From assembly GCA_963744735.1 (NCBI GenBank), contig CAVUVH010000013.1:1-64000 (forward strand): a DNA stretch of 64,000 bases. Reading direction: 5' to 3'. How positions within the stretch are numbered: the stretch's first letter is position 1; every line of letters begins with the position of its first letter. Of the stretch, positions 1 through 10,597 are shown piece after piece. The position numbers were made by a program, and so were the translations under genes. The stretch is from RPQJ01 sp963744735 (GTDB taxonomy: Bacteria > Pseudomonadota > Gammaproteobacteria > Steroidobacterales > Steroidobacteraceae). The notes under the pieces were generated by a model, which was given only the letters and a program-made list of their open reading frames with translations, was not told where the DNA came from and made no database searches.

Positions 1-140
1 ACCTGCGGATCGCCGAGCACGGCCCAGCCGGAGCCCAGGCGCGCAACGCAGGTGGGGTCCGTGCCCGCGCGGCACGCCGCGACCCGCCGATGGATGGCTG
101 TCTCGTTGATGTCATCTCCGGAATCAGCGGGCTCAGGCAA
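1..140 (-). CDS. HIT family protein, N-terminal fragment
   Basis: About 46 N-terminal codons, running off the left window edge. The frame reads CRAGTDPTCVARLGSGWAVL followed by GDPQ, which resembles the opening strand pattern of bacterial HIT-domain nucleotide hydrolases/transferases. The His triad itself lies outside the window. No ATG exists in this frame; the best start is a TTG whose downstream bases overlap the stop of the HAD gene, so the pair would be translationally coupled. Family assignment is from memory of similar N-termini and cannot be confirmed on this fragment. Confidence 0.45.
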   Translation of the reverse strand, partial: MPEPADSGDDINETAIHRRVAACRAGTDPTCVARLGSGWAVLGDPQ

Positions 141-744
141 AGGGCCCCGGCAGCCGCACGCCCAGCGCCTGCAGCTGCGCGCGCGTGTGCGCGGCATCCG
201 TGTGATGGATGGCATTCCAGCCGCAGGCGCGCGCGCCAGCCACGTTGGCGGCGAGATCATCGAGGAACACCGTCGCCGCGGGGTCGAGGTCGAACATCGC
301 CTCGGCCTTGCGGTAGATGTCCGCGTGCGGCTTGACGGCGCGGACCCGGAACGAGGCGCAGGCTCCGTGCACGAGCGAGTCGACACCGTACAGCGAATCG
401 AGGTGCGCCCAGTGCAGGTCGCCGATGTTGGACAGCAGGTAGACGCGATAGCCCGACATCAGGCCGGACGCCAGCTCGAACATCTCGTCCCAGCGCTCGA
501 ACATCGACAGCCAGCGCGTGCGCAGTTCCGCGGGGTCGAGCGGGCGTGATGCCGTGGCGGCGATCCGCTGCAGCAGGACCTCGCCATCGAGGTCGCCGCG
601 CTCGTGGCCTTCCAGGTCGATGGCCTTGAGCCAGCCCGGCAGGTCGGAGAGGTCGACTCCGGCGCCGGCGAGGTAGCCGATGAACGGCTGGTAATGCAGC
701 TTGACCAGCACGTTGCCGACGTCGAACACGACGTTGCGGATCAT
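133..744 (-). CDS. HAD-superfamily hydrolase
   Basis: 203 residues, intact. Motif I is VFDVGNVL near residue 6 (an Asp nucleophile, but Gly instead of the usual second Asp, as in YihX/epoxide-hydrolase-like HADs). Motif II is YLLSNIGD, a Lys follows at VKPHADIY, and motif IV is VFLDDLAANV. This is the HAD IA-v3/YihX-type layout, so a small-molecule phosphatase in the cytoplasm is likely; the substrate is not evident. The start ATG overlaps the stop of the upstream permease gene by 4 nt (ATGA), indicating co-translation within the long minus-strand series. Confidence 0.8.
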   Translation of the reverse strand: MIRNVVFDVGNVLVKLHYQPFIGYLAGAGVDLSDLPGWLKAIDLEGHERGDLDGEVLLQRIAATASRPLDPAELRTRWLSMFERWDEMFELASGLMSGYRVYLLSNIGDLHWAHLDSLYGVDSLVHGACASFRVRAVKPHADIYRKAEAMFDLDPAATVFLDDLAANVAGARACGWNAIHHTDAAHTRAQLQALGVRLPGPFA

Positions 745-2022
745 GGCGCGGCCGCCTCGAGCGCGTGGCCGGCCGGTGCTGGCGCAGCCTTGTGCGATTC
801 GTGCGGATGCCAGCCCAGCGTCAGCAGCAGCACCATGAATCCAAGCACATAGGCCAGCATCACGTGCCAGCCGCCGCGCAGCCACGCCCCCACCGAACGC
901 GCCTCCGGATACAGGTTGGTGATGGCGACGCCCGGCGGAGGAGCCGAACCAGATCATCGAGCCGCCGAAGCCGACCGCATAGGCCAGCATGCCCCAGTCA
1001 TAGCCGCCCTGCTCCAGCGCCAGCTTGGTCAGCGGGATGTTGTCGAACACGGCCGAGACGAAGCCCAGCCCCAGTGTGGTGGTCCAGGACGCCAGCGGCA
1101 GGCGCTCGACCGGCATCATCGAGGCCGCGAGCACCAGCGACAGCAGGAACATCGTGCCCTTGAGCGTGGCCGGCAGCACCGACCAGTCCGGCCGGCGCCA
1201 GGCAGCCGTCGCCAGGATCGCGACCCAGACGGCGGCGCCGAGGAACGGGAAGCGGTCGGCGTAGGCCGGGAACCGCACGTTGGTCAGCACGTTGACCGTG
1301 ATCGCCGACAGCAGGATCAGCGCGACGACCCCGATGCGGCCCCAGTCGATGCGGACCTGCCGGTCGCCGCTGCGGACGATCGGCGAATGCCGGTGCTGCT
1401 GCAGCGCCGCCGGAATGCCGCACACGACCAGCGCGACGCCGGCTGCCACGTAGGCATGCACGACGTCGAGCGGACTCACGCCGTCGATCCACATCATGGT
1501 CGTGGTCGTGTCGCCGACGACGCTGCCCGATCCGCCCGCATTCGACGCGGCCACGATGGCCGCGATGTAACCGATGTGCACCTTCTGCCGGAACACGGTG
1601 GCGGCCACCGTGCCGCCGATCAGGGCGGCGGCGATGTTGTCGAGAAAGCTCGACAGCACGAACACCATCACCAGCAGCAGGAACGCGCCCTTCCAGTCGT
1701 CCGGCAGGTAGTCCGGCAGCCGCGCCGGCACGTGGCTGGCCTCGAAATGGCGCGACAGCAGCGCAAACCCGAGCAGCAGGCCGAACAGGTTGGCCAGCAC
1801 CACCCATTCCGAATGCAGGTGACCGGCGAGCCCGCCCAGGCCCGCACCGCCGTGGAAGCCGGTGAACGCCAGCTTGTACAGCACGATCACCAGCAGGCCA
1901 GTCACCGCCACCGCGAGCGTGCGCTGGTGGAACAGCGCGACGCCGAGCAGCGTCAGCGCGAACAGCAGGAACTCGAACGGGATGCCGAAAGGCTGGAACC
2001 CGGGCGCGGCGACTGCCGTCAC
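741..2022 (-). CDS. ArsB/NhaD/citrate-type ion permease (frame jump near 940)
   Basis: Integral membrane protein with about ten hydrophobic segments. The segment around residues 125-170 carries the re-entrant loop signature SSFLDNIAAALIGG and SNAGGSGSVVGDTTT. A second copy appears later as AVFDNIPLTKLAL and FGGSMIWFGSSAG. This internal duplication is typical of the ion transporter superfamily that includes NhaD, ArsB and citrate permeases; cation/H+ exchange or dicarboxylate transport are both possible. Near position 940 the frame jumps (an extra G in a GCCGGC context). After correction the protein continues with GVAITNLYPEARSV and ends at 741. It overlaps the flanking genes by 4 nt on each side. 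Confidence 0.75.
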
Positions 2023-2729
2023 GCGTCGGCCTCCGGCACGTCGATGCGCTCGAGCTCGCGCCGGCCGTCAAGGCCGGTGACGAGCCGCAGCACGAAATCG
2101 AAGCGGTCGACCTCGGTGCAGTAGTCGAAGTCGGTGCGCGGCGCCCAGTCGGCCTCCGGATCGAAGAACTTGACCGCTGCCGGCGCGTCGCGCAGCCGGT
2201 CACGCACCGCGGCCGTCGTGGGCGGCGGACGGCCGTCGAAGAGCGCGAGCAGGATCTCGGCGCACAGGTCGTCCTCGGCGCAGCGCTCGCGCGCTTCGTG
2301 CCCCATGCGCACGATCGTGACCTGTCGCGGCTGACGCGAGCGGACGTAGCGCGCCAGGGCCGAGACGTTGACCAGGCTGGCCGTCAGCACCTCGTCGGCG
2401 CCGGTGGCATTGACCAGGCCCTGCGTGCCGGCGTGCGTCGTGTGCACCACGGGCCGGCCGGCGACACCGACGGCCAGGATTTCCGTCGGCGAATTGCCGG
2501 CGTCGAACCCGGGCAGGCGGCGCGCATGGCGCTCGCCGACCAGCACCGCGTCGGGCATGGCCTGGCGCAACGCCAGCGCGTCGTCGATATCGCCGACCGG
2601 CAGCACCCGGCTGGCACCCGCCGCGACCGCGTGGGGCGCCACCGTAAAGGCGCGGAACACGTCGATGACCAGGGCGATGCCGCGCGCGCGGGCCGCACCC
2701 GCCACATGATCGACCACTTCAATCTGCAC
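2019..2729 (-). CDS. comB: ComB-type 2-phosphosulfolactate phosphatase family protein
   Basis: 236 residues, intact. Family hallmarks are visible: VIDVFRAFTVAPHAVAAGA near residue 22, GNSPTEI near 77, TTHAGTQGLVNATGA near 97 and CAEDDLCAEILLA near 148. The founding member removes phosphate from 2-phosphosulfolactate in coenzyme M synthesis in methanogens. No ComA or ComC partner is visible here, so the true substrate in this bacterium is unknown. The start overlaps the end of the ornithine decarboxylase gene by 11 nt, and the stop overlaps the permease start. Confidence 0.78.
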   Translation of the reverse strand: MQIEVVDHVAGAARARGIALVIDVFRAFTVAPHAVAAGASRVLPVGDIDDALALRQAMPDAVLVGERHARRLPGFDAGNSPTEILAVGVAGRPVVHTTHAGTQGLVNATGADEVLTASLVNVSALARYVRSRQPRQVTIVRMGHEARERCAEDDLCAEILLALFDGRPPPTTAAVRDRLRDAPAAVKFFDPEADWAPRTDFDYCTEVDRFDFVLRLVTGLDGRRELERIDVPEADA

Positions 2730-3857
2730 GTCGGCCCCTCGCCTGCACGTTGAGCGCGACCACGCTGGCGCGCGGGATGAAATTGAAATCAGACGCCGAG
2801 CACGCCGTGTAGGCGCCCATCATGCGACCGACGACGAGGTCGCCGAGCTGCAGTTCCGGCAGCATGATGTCCTCGCGCACGACGTCGATGCTGTCACAGG
2901 TGGGCCCGGCCAGCACGCTCGGGTGCGCGGCGCCTTTGCGGCCCGGCACCGCGATCGGGTACAGGGCGTGGTCGTACAGCTGGCCGTTGTAGGAGCCGTA
3001 CAGGCCGTCGTCGAGGTAGTACCACCAGCGGCCTTCGCGCTGCGCCCGGCCGACCACGGTCGCGACGGCCGTGCCGGCCGGACCGGCAATGAAGCGCCCC
3101 GGCTCCGCAATCACCCGGATGCCCGGCGGCAGCCGCCGCAGCGCCCGCCGGATCGGCGCGCAGAAGGTCCGGATCGGCGTCGTGCGCCCGCCGTAGGCGA
3201 TCGGGAAGCCGCCGCCGATGTCGAGCAGGTCCAGCTCGCGCGAGGCCCGCGGCGCGGGCCTGCGCGATCAGCTCCGTGCAGACGCCGATCGCCTCGACGT
3301 ATTTCTTGGGCTCGGCCACCTGCGAGCCGACGTGGAACGAGAAGCCGCGCACGCGGATGCCGAGGCTGCGGGCGAGTTCGAGCAGCGGCAGCGCCGCCGC
3401 CGGCTCGCAGCCGAACTTGCGCGACAGGTCGACGACGGCCGTCGGATCGCGGAACGACAGCCGCAGCAGCAGCTGCGCCCGGTTGCGGTGGCGGCCGAAC
3501 TTGCGGATCTCGTCCGGGTTGTCGACGACGAAGGTGGTGATGCCGAAACGCAGCGCGGCGCGGATCTCCGCGTCGGTCTTGATCGGGTGGGTATGGATGC
3601 AGCGGTCGGCGGCCACGCCGGCCGCCCGCACCAGCCGGATCTCGCCGGTGGTGGCCACGTCGAAGCCTGCGCCGAGGTCGCGCAGTTCGGCGACGACGGC
3701 CGGCTGCGGCAGCGGCTTCAGCGCATAGAACAGGCCGACACCGGGCAGCGCCGCCTGCAGGCTGCGGTACTGCCGGCGCACCGCATCGCAGTCGAGCAGC
3801 AGCAGCGGCGAGCCGTGTTGCGGCGACGAGCGCTCTGAAATCCGGCGCCCGTGCCAC
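2719..3857 (-). CDS. Type III (alanine-racemase fold) ornithine/lysine decarboxylase
   Basis: PLP-dependent decarboxylase of the eukaryotic ODC fold, making putrescine (or cadaverine). Visible motifs in order: YALKPLPQP with the PLP Lys, FHVGSQ, a Gly-rich phosphate loop (GGGFPIAYGG), AEPGRFI, then GPTCDSIDV carrying the catalytic Cys and substrate Asp, and YTACSASDFN near the end. Two frame jumps break it, near 3823 and near 3243; the second is explained by loss of two bases in a GCGC tract before GAG. The GTG at 3857 gives the best N-terminus (residues RALVA then QHGSPLLLLD after correction). It follows tsaC directly and overlaps the comB-like gene. Confidence 0.82.
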
Positions 3858-3863
3858 GCGGCT

Positions 3864-4898
3864 TCAGTCCTGCCCGAGATCGGCGCGCAGGGCCGCGATG
3901 TCCGGGTCGCCGGAGACGACGTTCTCGGCCGTCGCCGCGCGCCGCAGGCGATCGCGCACGGCGTCCCAGGCCTCGCCGGCCGGCACTTCCTCGACCAGGA
4001 TCTCGCGCGCGCCCGACTTGTCGAGCGTGCGCAGGTTCACGTACAGCTCGCGGCCGTAGACGTCGGCGCGGCGGCCGGCGTTGATCCAGGTCATGTACTT
4101 GTTGGCGACGCGCGGCGGCCGCATCGCCAGCACCGCCACCTTCTCGTGGTTCTCGGTGAGTTGCCCGACCACTTCCTCGAGCGTGCGGCTGGCGCACGAG
4201 GCTGAGCGGCGTGGACGGCGCGTAGTGCTTGGCATCGCTGCCCGGCACGCGCGGCGCAGCGGCATCGGCGCCGGCCTGCAGCTCCGGCACCACGACGCGC
4301 AGCTGCGTCAGCGTCAGCGCGCCCGGGCGCAGGATCCGCGGCACGGTGTCGATGCAGGAGACGATGGTGGACTCGAGGCCGATCTTGCAGTCGCCGCCGT
4401 CGAGCACGATCCGCACCGCGTCGCCGAACTCCTCGCGCACGTGCTCGGCGCGGGTCGGGCTGATGCGGCCGTAGCGGTTGGCCGACGGCGCGGCGATGCC
4501 GCTGCCGAAGGCGCGCAGCAGCTGCTGCGCCACCGGGTGCGCGGGCATGCGCACGGCGACCGTGTCCTGGCCGCCGGTGATGCGCGAGGTCCACGGCCGG
4601 CGCACGGCGCAGGATGAGCGTCAGCGGACCGGGCCAGAAGCGCTCGGCCAGCGCCTGCGCCGCCGGCGGCACCTCGCAGCGCCCAGCGCTCGAGCGCGCG
4701 CGGGTGGTCGATGTGCACGATCAGCGGATGCGTGGCCGGCCGGCCTTTCAGCTCGAAGATCTTGCGCACGGCATCGGGGTTCGGCGCGTCGGCGCCGAGG
4801 CCGTAGACGGTTTCGGTCGGAAACGCGACGACCTCGCCTTCGCGCAAGGCCTCGACGGCCTGGTCGATTTCGTCCTGCGGCAGGCGTGCCGTCACCAT
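3864..4898 (-). CDS. tsaC: L-threonylcarbamoyladenylate synthase (TsaC/Sua5)
   Basis: Makes threonylcarbamoyl-AMP for the t6A modification of ANN-decoding tRNAs. The N-terminus shows the YrdC domain: AFPTETVYGLGADA at residue 26, then KGRPATHPLIVHI, FWPGPLTLIL, GGQDTVAVRMP, and SANRYGRISPT. The C-terminal part (ENHEKVAVLAMRPP onward) corresponds to a Sua5-like extension, so this is the longer type rather than the short E. coli TsaC. Three frame jumps, near 4675, 4605 and 4195, interrupt the frame; two fit loss of CG in GCGC tracts. The gene is essential in most bacteria, which argues that the jumps are sequence errors. Confidence 0.85.
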
Positions 4899-4916
4899 GG
4901 GGCGCGAATGATAGCG

Positions 4917-7752
4917 TCAACACGGCCCGCGCGGCGCGCAGGTCAGGGAATGAGCATGGCGCTCCCAGCCCTGGCGCGTGCGGCGCAGTTCGTAGGTGGG
5001 CCAGTAGTTCTGGTCGAGCTTCAGCGTGGTGACGTCGGTCGAGCCGTTCCAGGTGACCGTCTTCAGCCGCACCGACGAGCGGTCCTCGCGGCCCGGCACG
5101 GCCGCGATGAAGGCGTCGAGGTCCGGCGTCGGCTGGCCATCGACCTCGACGATGCGCCGGCCGGCGAACAGCCGGTAGCGCGTGGCCGGCGAGCCGTAGG
5201 AGAAATACGCCACGAAGACGCCCTCCGGCGGGATGCGCGCTGGATGGCCATCGCGCGATGCGGCGCATGCAGCACGGCGCCGGCCCACAGCAGCAGGCGG
5301 TCGATATCCTCGCCGCGCAGCGCCGTGGTCGCGACATCGAGGCTGCAGCTCCGCGCCGTCGCGCAGCACCGTGAGCTGCACCTGCGGCGCCTGGGTGGCC
5401 CGCTCGACCTCGCGGAAGCGGTTGAGCGATCGTGCCGTTGACCGCGAGCAGCAGGTCGCCCTCCCGCAGCACGCTGCGCGGCCGCGCGAGCCCGCGGCCA
5501 CGCGCGCCACGGCCAGCACCTGGCGATGCGCCGGGTTGTGCGCCTCGAACTTCGCCACCCACTCCGGCGGCAGGCCGAGCTTGCGTGCCGCGGCGATCGG
5601 CAGCGCCTCGAACTCCGCCTCGAGCGAATACAGCGGCTGGCGGCTGACGGCGGCCGCGACCGCTTCCAGCACCAGCGCGGCCGGCATGCCGCGGTTGACC
5701 TGCACCGTGTCGCGCGCCGCCTTCGGTCGCGAAGCTCGACCACAGCGCCCGCACGCGGCCGTCCTTGCCGATCAGCACGCCGTCGAAATCGGACGGCGCG
5801 TTGACCAGCGTGGCGACCTCGAGGTTGGCGTCGCGGAACTGCAGCGTGCGCGACAGCGGGAAATCGACGTCGTCGACGGCGGCGACGCTGGTCGCGAGCG
5901 AGCGCAGGCGCGAATCGCCGCCCAGGCCGACGGCCGTGACCGCCTCGCCGGGCTGCAGTTCGCGCGGATCGAAGCGCACGGCGCGGATCGGCGTGCCGTC
6001 GATCAGCGCCGGGTCGAACGAGACCACGGCGAGGTTGTGCAGCGGATGGACGTACTCCACCTGGCCGGGCACCTCGATCGAGCCGGCGAACGTGAGGCGC
6101 ACGTCGCCCAGCGCCACCGGCACGGTGTTGCGATCGACCACGACGAGGCCGCGCTCGGCGTCGACGATCAGGCCGGTGCCGTGGTAGTTGCGCTCGGTGA
6201 TGCCGGCGACCGAGAACGGCATGTCGAAGGTGACCAGCACCAGCGACGCCGCGAGTTCGGCCGTGCGCGCATCGCCTGCCGCCGGCAAACGTGGTGCGCG
6301 CCGGCGCCTGGGCCGGCGCCGCGGCGACCGGCCGGCAGGTCCTCGCAGGGCCACAGGCCCGTCGCGTCGTCGCGACGGCAATGGCGCGCCGGGAACCACG
6401 CGCGGTCCATGCGCATGACGCGCGTGTCGGAGCCCTTGGGGTCGTCGAGCGTCGAGTAGCGCAGCGCCGCCCGTTCGCCATGCCCAGCGCGGCCCGATCG
6501 CCGCGGAATCGGCGAGGCTCGTCACCGGCTTGCCGTCGATGCTCGTGATCACCGCGCCGCGCGGCATGCCCGCGGCGTCAGCATGTAGCCCGGATTGGCG
6601 ACAAACACGCCCCGCACCGGCGCATTGAAGTGCCGCGCCATCTGGTACGAGAGCGTGTGCACGACGGCATCGCCGAACTCGAGGTACTCGGCCGGCGTGA
6701 TCGCGTGCAGGTCGCCGACCGGCAACGCCAGCGCGACGCGCTCGCCGCCGCGCTCGACCACGACGTCGACCTTCTGGCCGACCGACGCGTCGAGGATCTC
6801 CTCCAGCGGCTCGAAAGTCGTGACCAGCTGGCCGTTGACGTGCGTCAGGATGTCGCCCGGCTGCAGCTTGCCGTCCGTCGGCGAACCCGGCTGCACTTCG
6901 CGCACCACCAGCATGCCGGTGAGGTCCGGCCGCGCCTTGCGCGCGGCTTCCTGCGTCGCCGGTTGCAGGCCGAGGCGCACGAGTTCGTCGTAGGGCGTGT
7001 ACTTGAACACCGTCTGCAGCGTGCCGCGCGTCACCGGCTCGGCCGTGCTGGATCAGCTCCAGCGCGCGCTTCACGCGATCGAGCGGCAGGTAGAAGCTCG
7101 ACTGCGCGCCGTTGCTGCCGCCGGCGTTCAGCGCCACCACGCGGCCGTGGATGTCGAGCACCGGCGAGCCCGACGAACCGCCCGAGGTGCCCGACGCGGC
7201 CTGCAGGTAGAACGTGTTGAAGTCGTTGTACTTGCCGACGCCGTATCGGGCGCCGCGCGATCGAGCCGCGCCAGCGTGCCGTCCAGGATCGACAGCTGCT
7301 CGCCGGCGTCGTTGCCGACGACGCGGATCTCGGTGCCGATGCTGCGCGCCCTCCGGATACAGCGGCAGCGCGCCGGGCCGATGTAGCGCAGCTTCGCGGG
7401 TCGTAGCGATAGATGCCGAAATCGTGCACCGGATCGCGGTAGACCGCGTGCAGCTCGACTTCCTCGCGGTTCAGGAACACGGCGGTCGCCACCACCGGGC
7501 CCGGCGTGACCACGTGGCGGTTGGTGAGGATCAGGCCGCGTTCGGCATCGACGACGAAGCCGGTGGCCTGGCTCGACTGGTTCCATTCGGTGTCGAAAGC
7601 GCGCGTCTGGTCGATCTCGATGGTGACGATCGAGGATGCGATCCGCTCGAGCGTGCGGTCCCAGGCCGGGTTTCTCGGCGGCCGGGACGGCGGCAGCTGA
7701 CGAAGCCGGCGCACGAGCAGCGCGACGGCGCGGCACAGTCGACGCGGATCAC
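4917..7752 (-). CDS. Large periplasmic trypsin-like serine protease with PDZ domains
   Basis: Roughly 940 codons once frame jumps are followed. After a short signal-like N-terminus the protease domain shows LTNRHVVTPG (His), DPVHDFGIYRYD (Asp) and SGTSGGSSGSPVLDI (Ser), an HtrA-like triad. A PDZ segment follows (PGSPTDGKLQPGDILTHVNG), then a second, degenerate trypsin-like half (GTGLIVDAERGLVVVDRNT) and further PDZ-like stretches (GDLLLAVNG; GRRIVEVDGQPTPDLDAF). It is therefore a duplicated DegP-type architecture probably acting in envelope quality control. More than eight frame jumps interrupt it, the highest density in the window. The GTG start overlaps the kinase stop. Confidence 0.75.
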
Positions 7753-8687
7753 AGTTCGCGGCCGAACGCCGCGCGGAAGCGCTGCTGAATTCGTTCATGT
7801 CGAAGCGGTGGTTCTGCGTGCCGGCGTGAGCGATCTTGATGGAGCCCATCAGCGAGGCGACGCGGCCCGTGGTCTCCCAGTCGAGTGCATTCATGCAGGC
7901 CGTAGATCAACCCGGCGCGATAGGCGTCGCCGCAGCCGGTCGGGTCCTTGATCGCCTCCGGCGGCGCCGTCGGGATCTCGTACTGGCGGCCGTCGGCATG
8001 GATGACGCTGCCTTCCGCGCCCCTGGTCACGATGTAGCGCCTGGACCTTGCGCGCGATCTCGTCGCGGCCCGAGGCCCGTGCGTTCCTGCAGCAGCTGGC
8101 CTTCGTAGTCGTTGACGGCCACCCAGGTGGCCTTGTCGATGAAGGCGAGCAGTTCCTCGCCGTTGAACATCGGCAGGCCCTGGCCGGGATCGAAGAGCCA
8201 CGGGATGCCCGCCGCCGCGAACTGCTCGGCATGCAGCGATCATGCCCTCGCGGCCGTCCGGCGCGACGACGCCGAGCGTGATGCCCGCCGATCGTCGGCA
8301 CCTTGTTGAGGTGCGACTGGTTCATCGCGCCGGGATGGAACGCGGTGATCTGGTTGTCGTCGAGGTCGGTGGTGATGAACGCCTGCGCGGTGAATGCGTC
8401 GTCGAGCTCGCGGACGAAATCGAGCGTCGACGCCGCTGCCCTTCATCCAGCGCCGGTACGGCTCGAAGTCGTGGCCGACCGTGGCCATCGGCGCGCCCTT
8501 CGCCGCCGAGCAGCATCAGGTTGTAGGCGATGTTGCCGGCGCAGCCGCCGAAGTTGCGGCGCATGCTCGGCACCAGGAAGGACACGTTCAGCATGTGGAT
8601 GCGGTCGGCCAGGATGTGCTCGCGGAAGCGACCCGGGAAAACCATGACCGTGTCGTAGGCGATCGAACCGCAGATCAGAGCTGACAT
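7749..8687 (-). CDS. PfkB-family carbohydrate/adenosine kinase
   Basis: Begins MSALICGSIAYDTVMVFPG, a PfkB N-terminus followed by the NFGGCAGNIAYNL sugar-binding loop. It ends with DPTGCGDAYRAGLIYG, which holds the ATP-phosphate loop and the catalytic Asp. Between them, after frame correction, are GIPWLFDPGQGLPMF, VAVNDYEG and IVTRGAEGS, matching the adenosine-kinase-like PfkB group found in proteobacteria. At least seven frame jumps interrupt it (for example 8503, 8435, 8285, 8235, 8035, 7897). Several are restored by adding back CG within a GCGC tract. The substrate (adenosine versus a sugar) is inferred from family resemblance. Confidence 0.78.
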
Positions 8688-8741
8688 AGGAAGGGGCTAG
8701 GTGATAGGGGCTAGGGAATCGGGGCAGAGCCCCGCAGGCGC

Positions 8742-9130
8742 TCAGGAGAAGCGGTCCCAGAGGATCAGGCCCCAGGTCGAGAATAGCAGGACGAGGCCGA
8801 AGAATACCGCGGCCGAGCCCACGTCCTTGGCGAACCCGGACAGGTGGTGGCGTTCGACGCCGATGCGGTCGACCACGACTTCGATGCCGGTGTTCAGCAG
8901 CTCGACGATCAGCAGGATGAGCACGCTGCCCACCAGCAGCGCCCGCTCGACCGCCGTTCTGTCCCAGCCACAGGCCGACCGGCAGCAGCACGCAGGCCAG
9001 CCAGACTTCCTGCCGGAACGCGGCCTCGCTGCGGTAACACTGCAGGAAGCCACGGCGCGAGTTGAGCGTCGCCAGCCAGAGCCGGGTGAGGCCCGCGGGC
9101 CGGACGCCCTCGCCGCAGGTCGCCCGTCAT
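8742..9130 (-). CDS. dgkA: Diacylglycerol kinase
   Basis: Small three-helix inner-membrane kinase that recycles diacylglycerol to phosphatidate. The signature ELLNTGIEVVVDRIG and the following FAKDVGSAAVFFGLVLL match the active site and last helix. The N-terminal amphipathic part (SRRGFLQCYRSEAAFRQE) precedes two hydrophobic segments. Frame jumps near 9112 (lost CG in CGGCGCGAG) and near 8953 (one extra base) must be corrected to obtain one protein. The ATG overlaps the gcvPB stop by 4 nt. Confidence 0.85.
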
Positions 9131-10590
9131 GCCGCCTTCCAGGCCAGGTCGAGCTGCTTGGCCGCGCGCACGTCGTCGAGCCGGCGCACCGGCAACGTCC
9201 ACGGCGCGCCCTTGAGCTTCTCGGGTTCGGTCTCGGCCTCGCGGCGGATCGCGATCATGGCCTCGACGAAGCCATCCAGCTCTTCCTTCGACTCGGTCTC
9301 GGTCGGCTCGATCAGCAGGCACTCCGGCACCAGCAGCGGGAAGTACGTCGTCGGCGCATGGAAGCCGTAGTCGAGCAGCCGCTTGGCGAAGTCCATCGCG
9401 CTGGTGCCCCAGTCGCGCGCCTCGCGCCGCAGCGTGACGATGAACTCGTGGCTGGCACGACGCTCGGGGTACGCCAGCTCGAAGCCGGCGGCCCGCAGCC
9501 GCGCCACCAGGTAGTTGGAGTTGAGCGTGGCGAACTCGGACACGCGCTGCATGCCGTCGCGGCCGAGCATGCGCATGTAGACGTACGCGCGCAGCAGCAC
9601 GCCGGTGTTGCCCATGAAGCCGGACAGCCGGCCGATGGACTGCGGCAGGTCTGTCTCGTCGAGCCAGCGGTAGCGATCGCCCTCCTTGCCGACCACCGGC
9701 ATCGGCAGGAACGGCAGCAGCCGCTCGCTCACGCCCACGGCGCCCGAGCCCGGCCCGCCGCCGCCGTGCGGCGTCGAGAAGGTCTTGTGCAGGTTCATGT
9801 GGATCACGTCGAAGCCCATGTCGCCGGGACGCACCTTGCCCAGGATCGCGTTCAGGTTGGCGCCGTCGTAGTACAGCAGCCCGCCCGCGTCGTGGACGAT
9901 CTGCCGCACTTCCTGGATGTGGCGCTCGAACACGCCGATCGTCGACGGGTTGGTCAGCATGATGCCGGCGGTCTGCGGTCCGACCACGGCCTTGAGCGAC
10001 TCGAGGTCGATGTCGCCATTCGGACAGCGTGGGAATCTCGCGCACCGTGCAGCCGCACATCGTGGCGGTGGCCGGGTTGGTGCCGTGCGCGGCATCGGGC
10101 ACGATGATCTCGATGCGCGCGAGGTCCTTGCGCGCCTGGTGGTAGGCGCGAATCATCGCCACGCCGGCGAACTCGCCCTGCGCGCCGGCCATCGGCGTCA
10201 GCGACACACCGCGCATGCCGGTGACTTCCTGCAGCATCTCCTGCAGTTCGAACAGGACTGCAGCAAGCCCTGCCCGGTCGACTCCGGCGCGAGCGGATGC
10301 CGGCCGAGCAGCTCGGGCAGCATGGCGTACTGGTTACAGGCCTTGGGGTTGTACTTCATCGTGCACGACCCGAGCGGATAGAAATGCGTGTCGATGGAGA
10401 AGTTGAGCTGCGACAGGCGGGTGAAATGCCGCACGGCCTGCAGCTCGGACACCTCGGGCAGCAGCGGCGGACGCGCGCGGCGCAGCGCCTCGGGCAGTAC
10501 CACGTCGACGGCGGCCGCCGGGTACTGCGCATCGGCACTGCGGCCCGGCGCGGAATGCTCGAAGATCAGTTTTTCGTGCATGGCTTTCAT
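9127..10590 (-). CDS. gcvPB: Glycine dehydrogenase (decarboxylating) subunit 2
   Basis: C-terminal half of the P protein of the glycine cleavage system. It decarboxylates glycine with PLP and passes the aminomethyl group to lipoyl-GcvH. The PLP lysine lies in HMNLHKTFSTPHGGGGPG; other conserved parts are FYPLGSCTMKYNPK, PMAGAQGEFAG, DAAHGTNPATA and LLYYDGANLNAI. Frame jumps near 10255 and near 10020 split it. The start region (MKAM or MHEK, nine bases apart) lies just after the gcvPA stop. The separate A and B chains are the two-subunit form of the enzyme, unlike the single GcvP of E. coli. Confidence 0.92.
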
Positions 10591-10597
10591 TCCTGGC

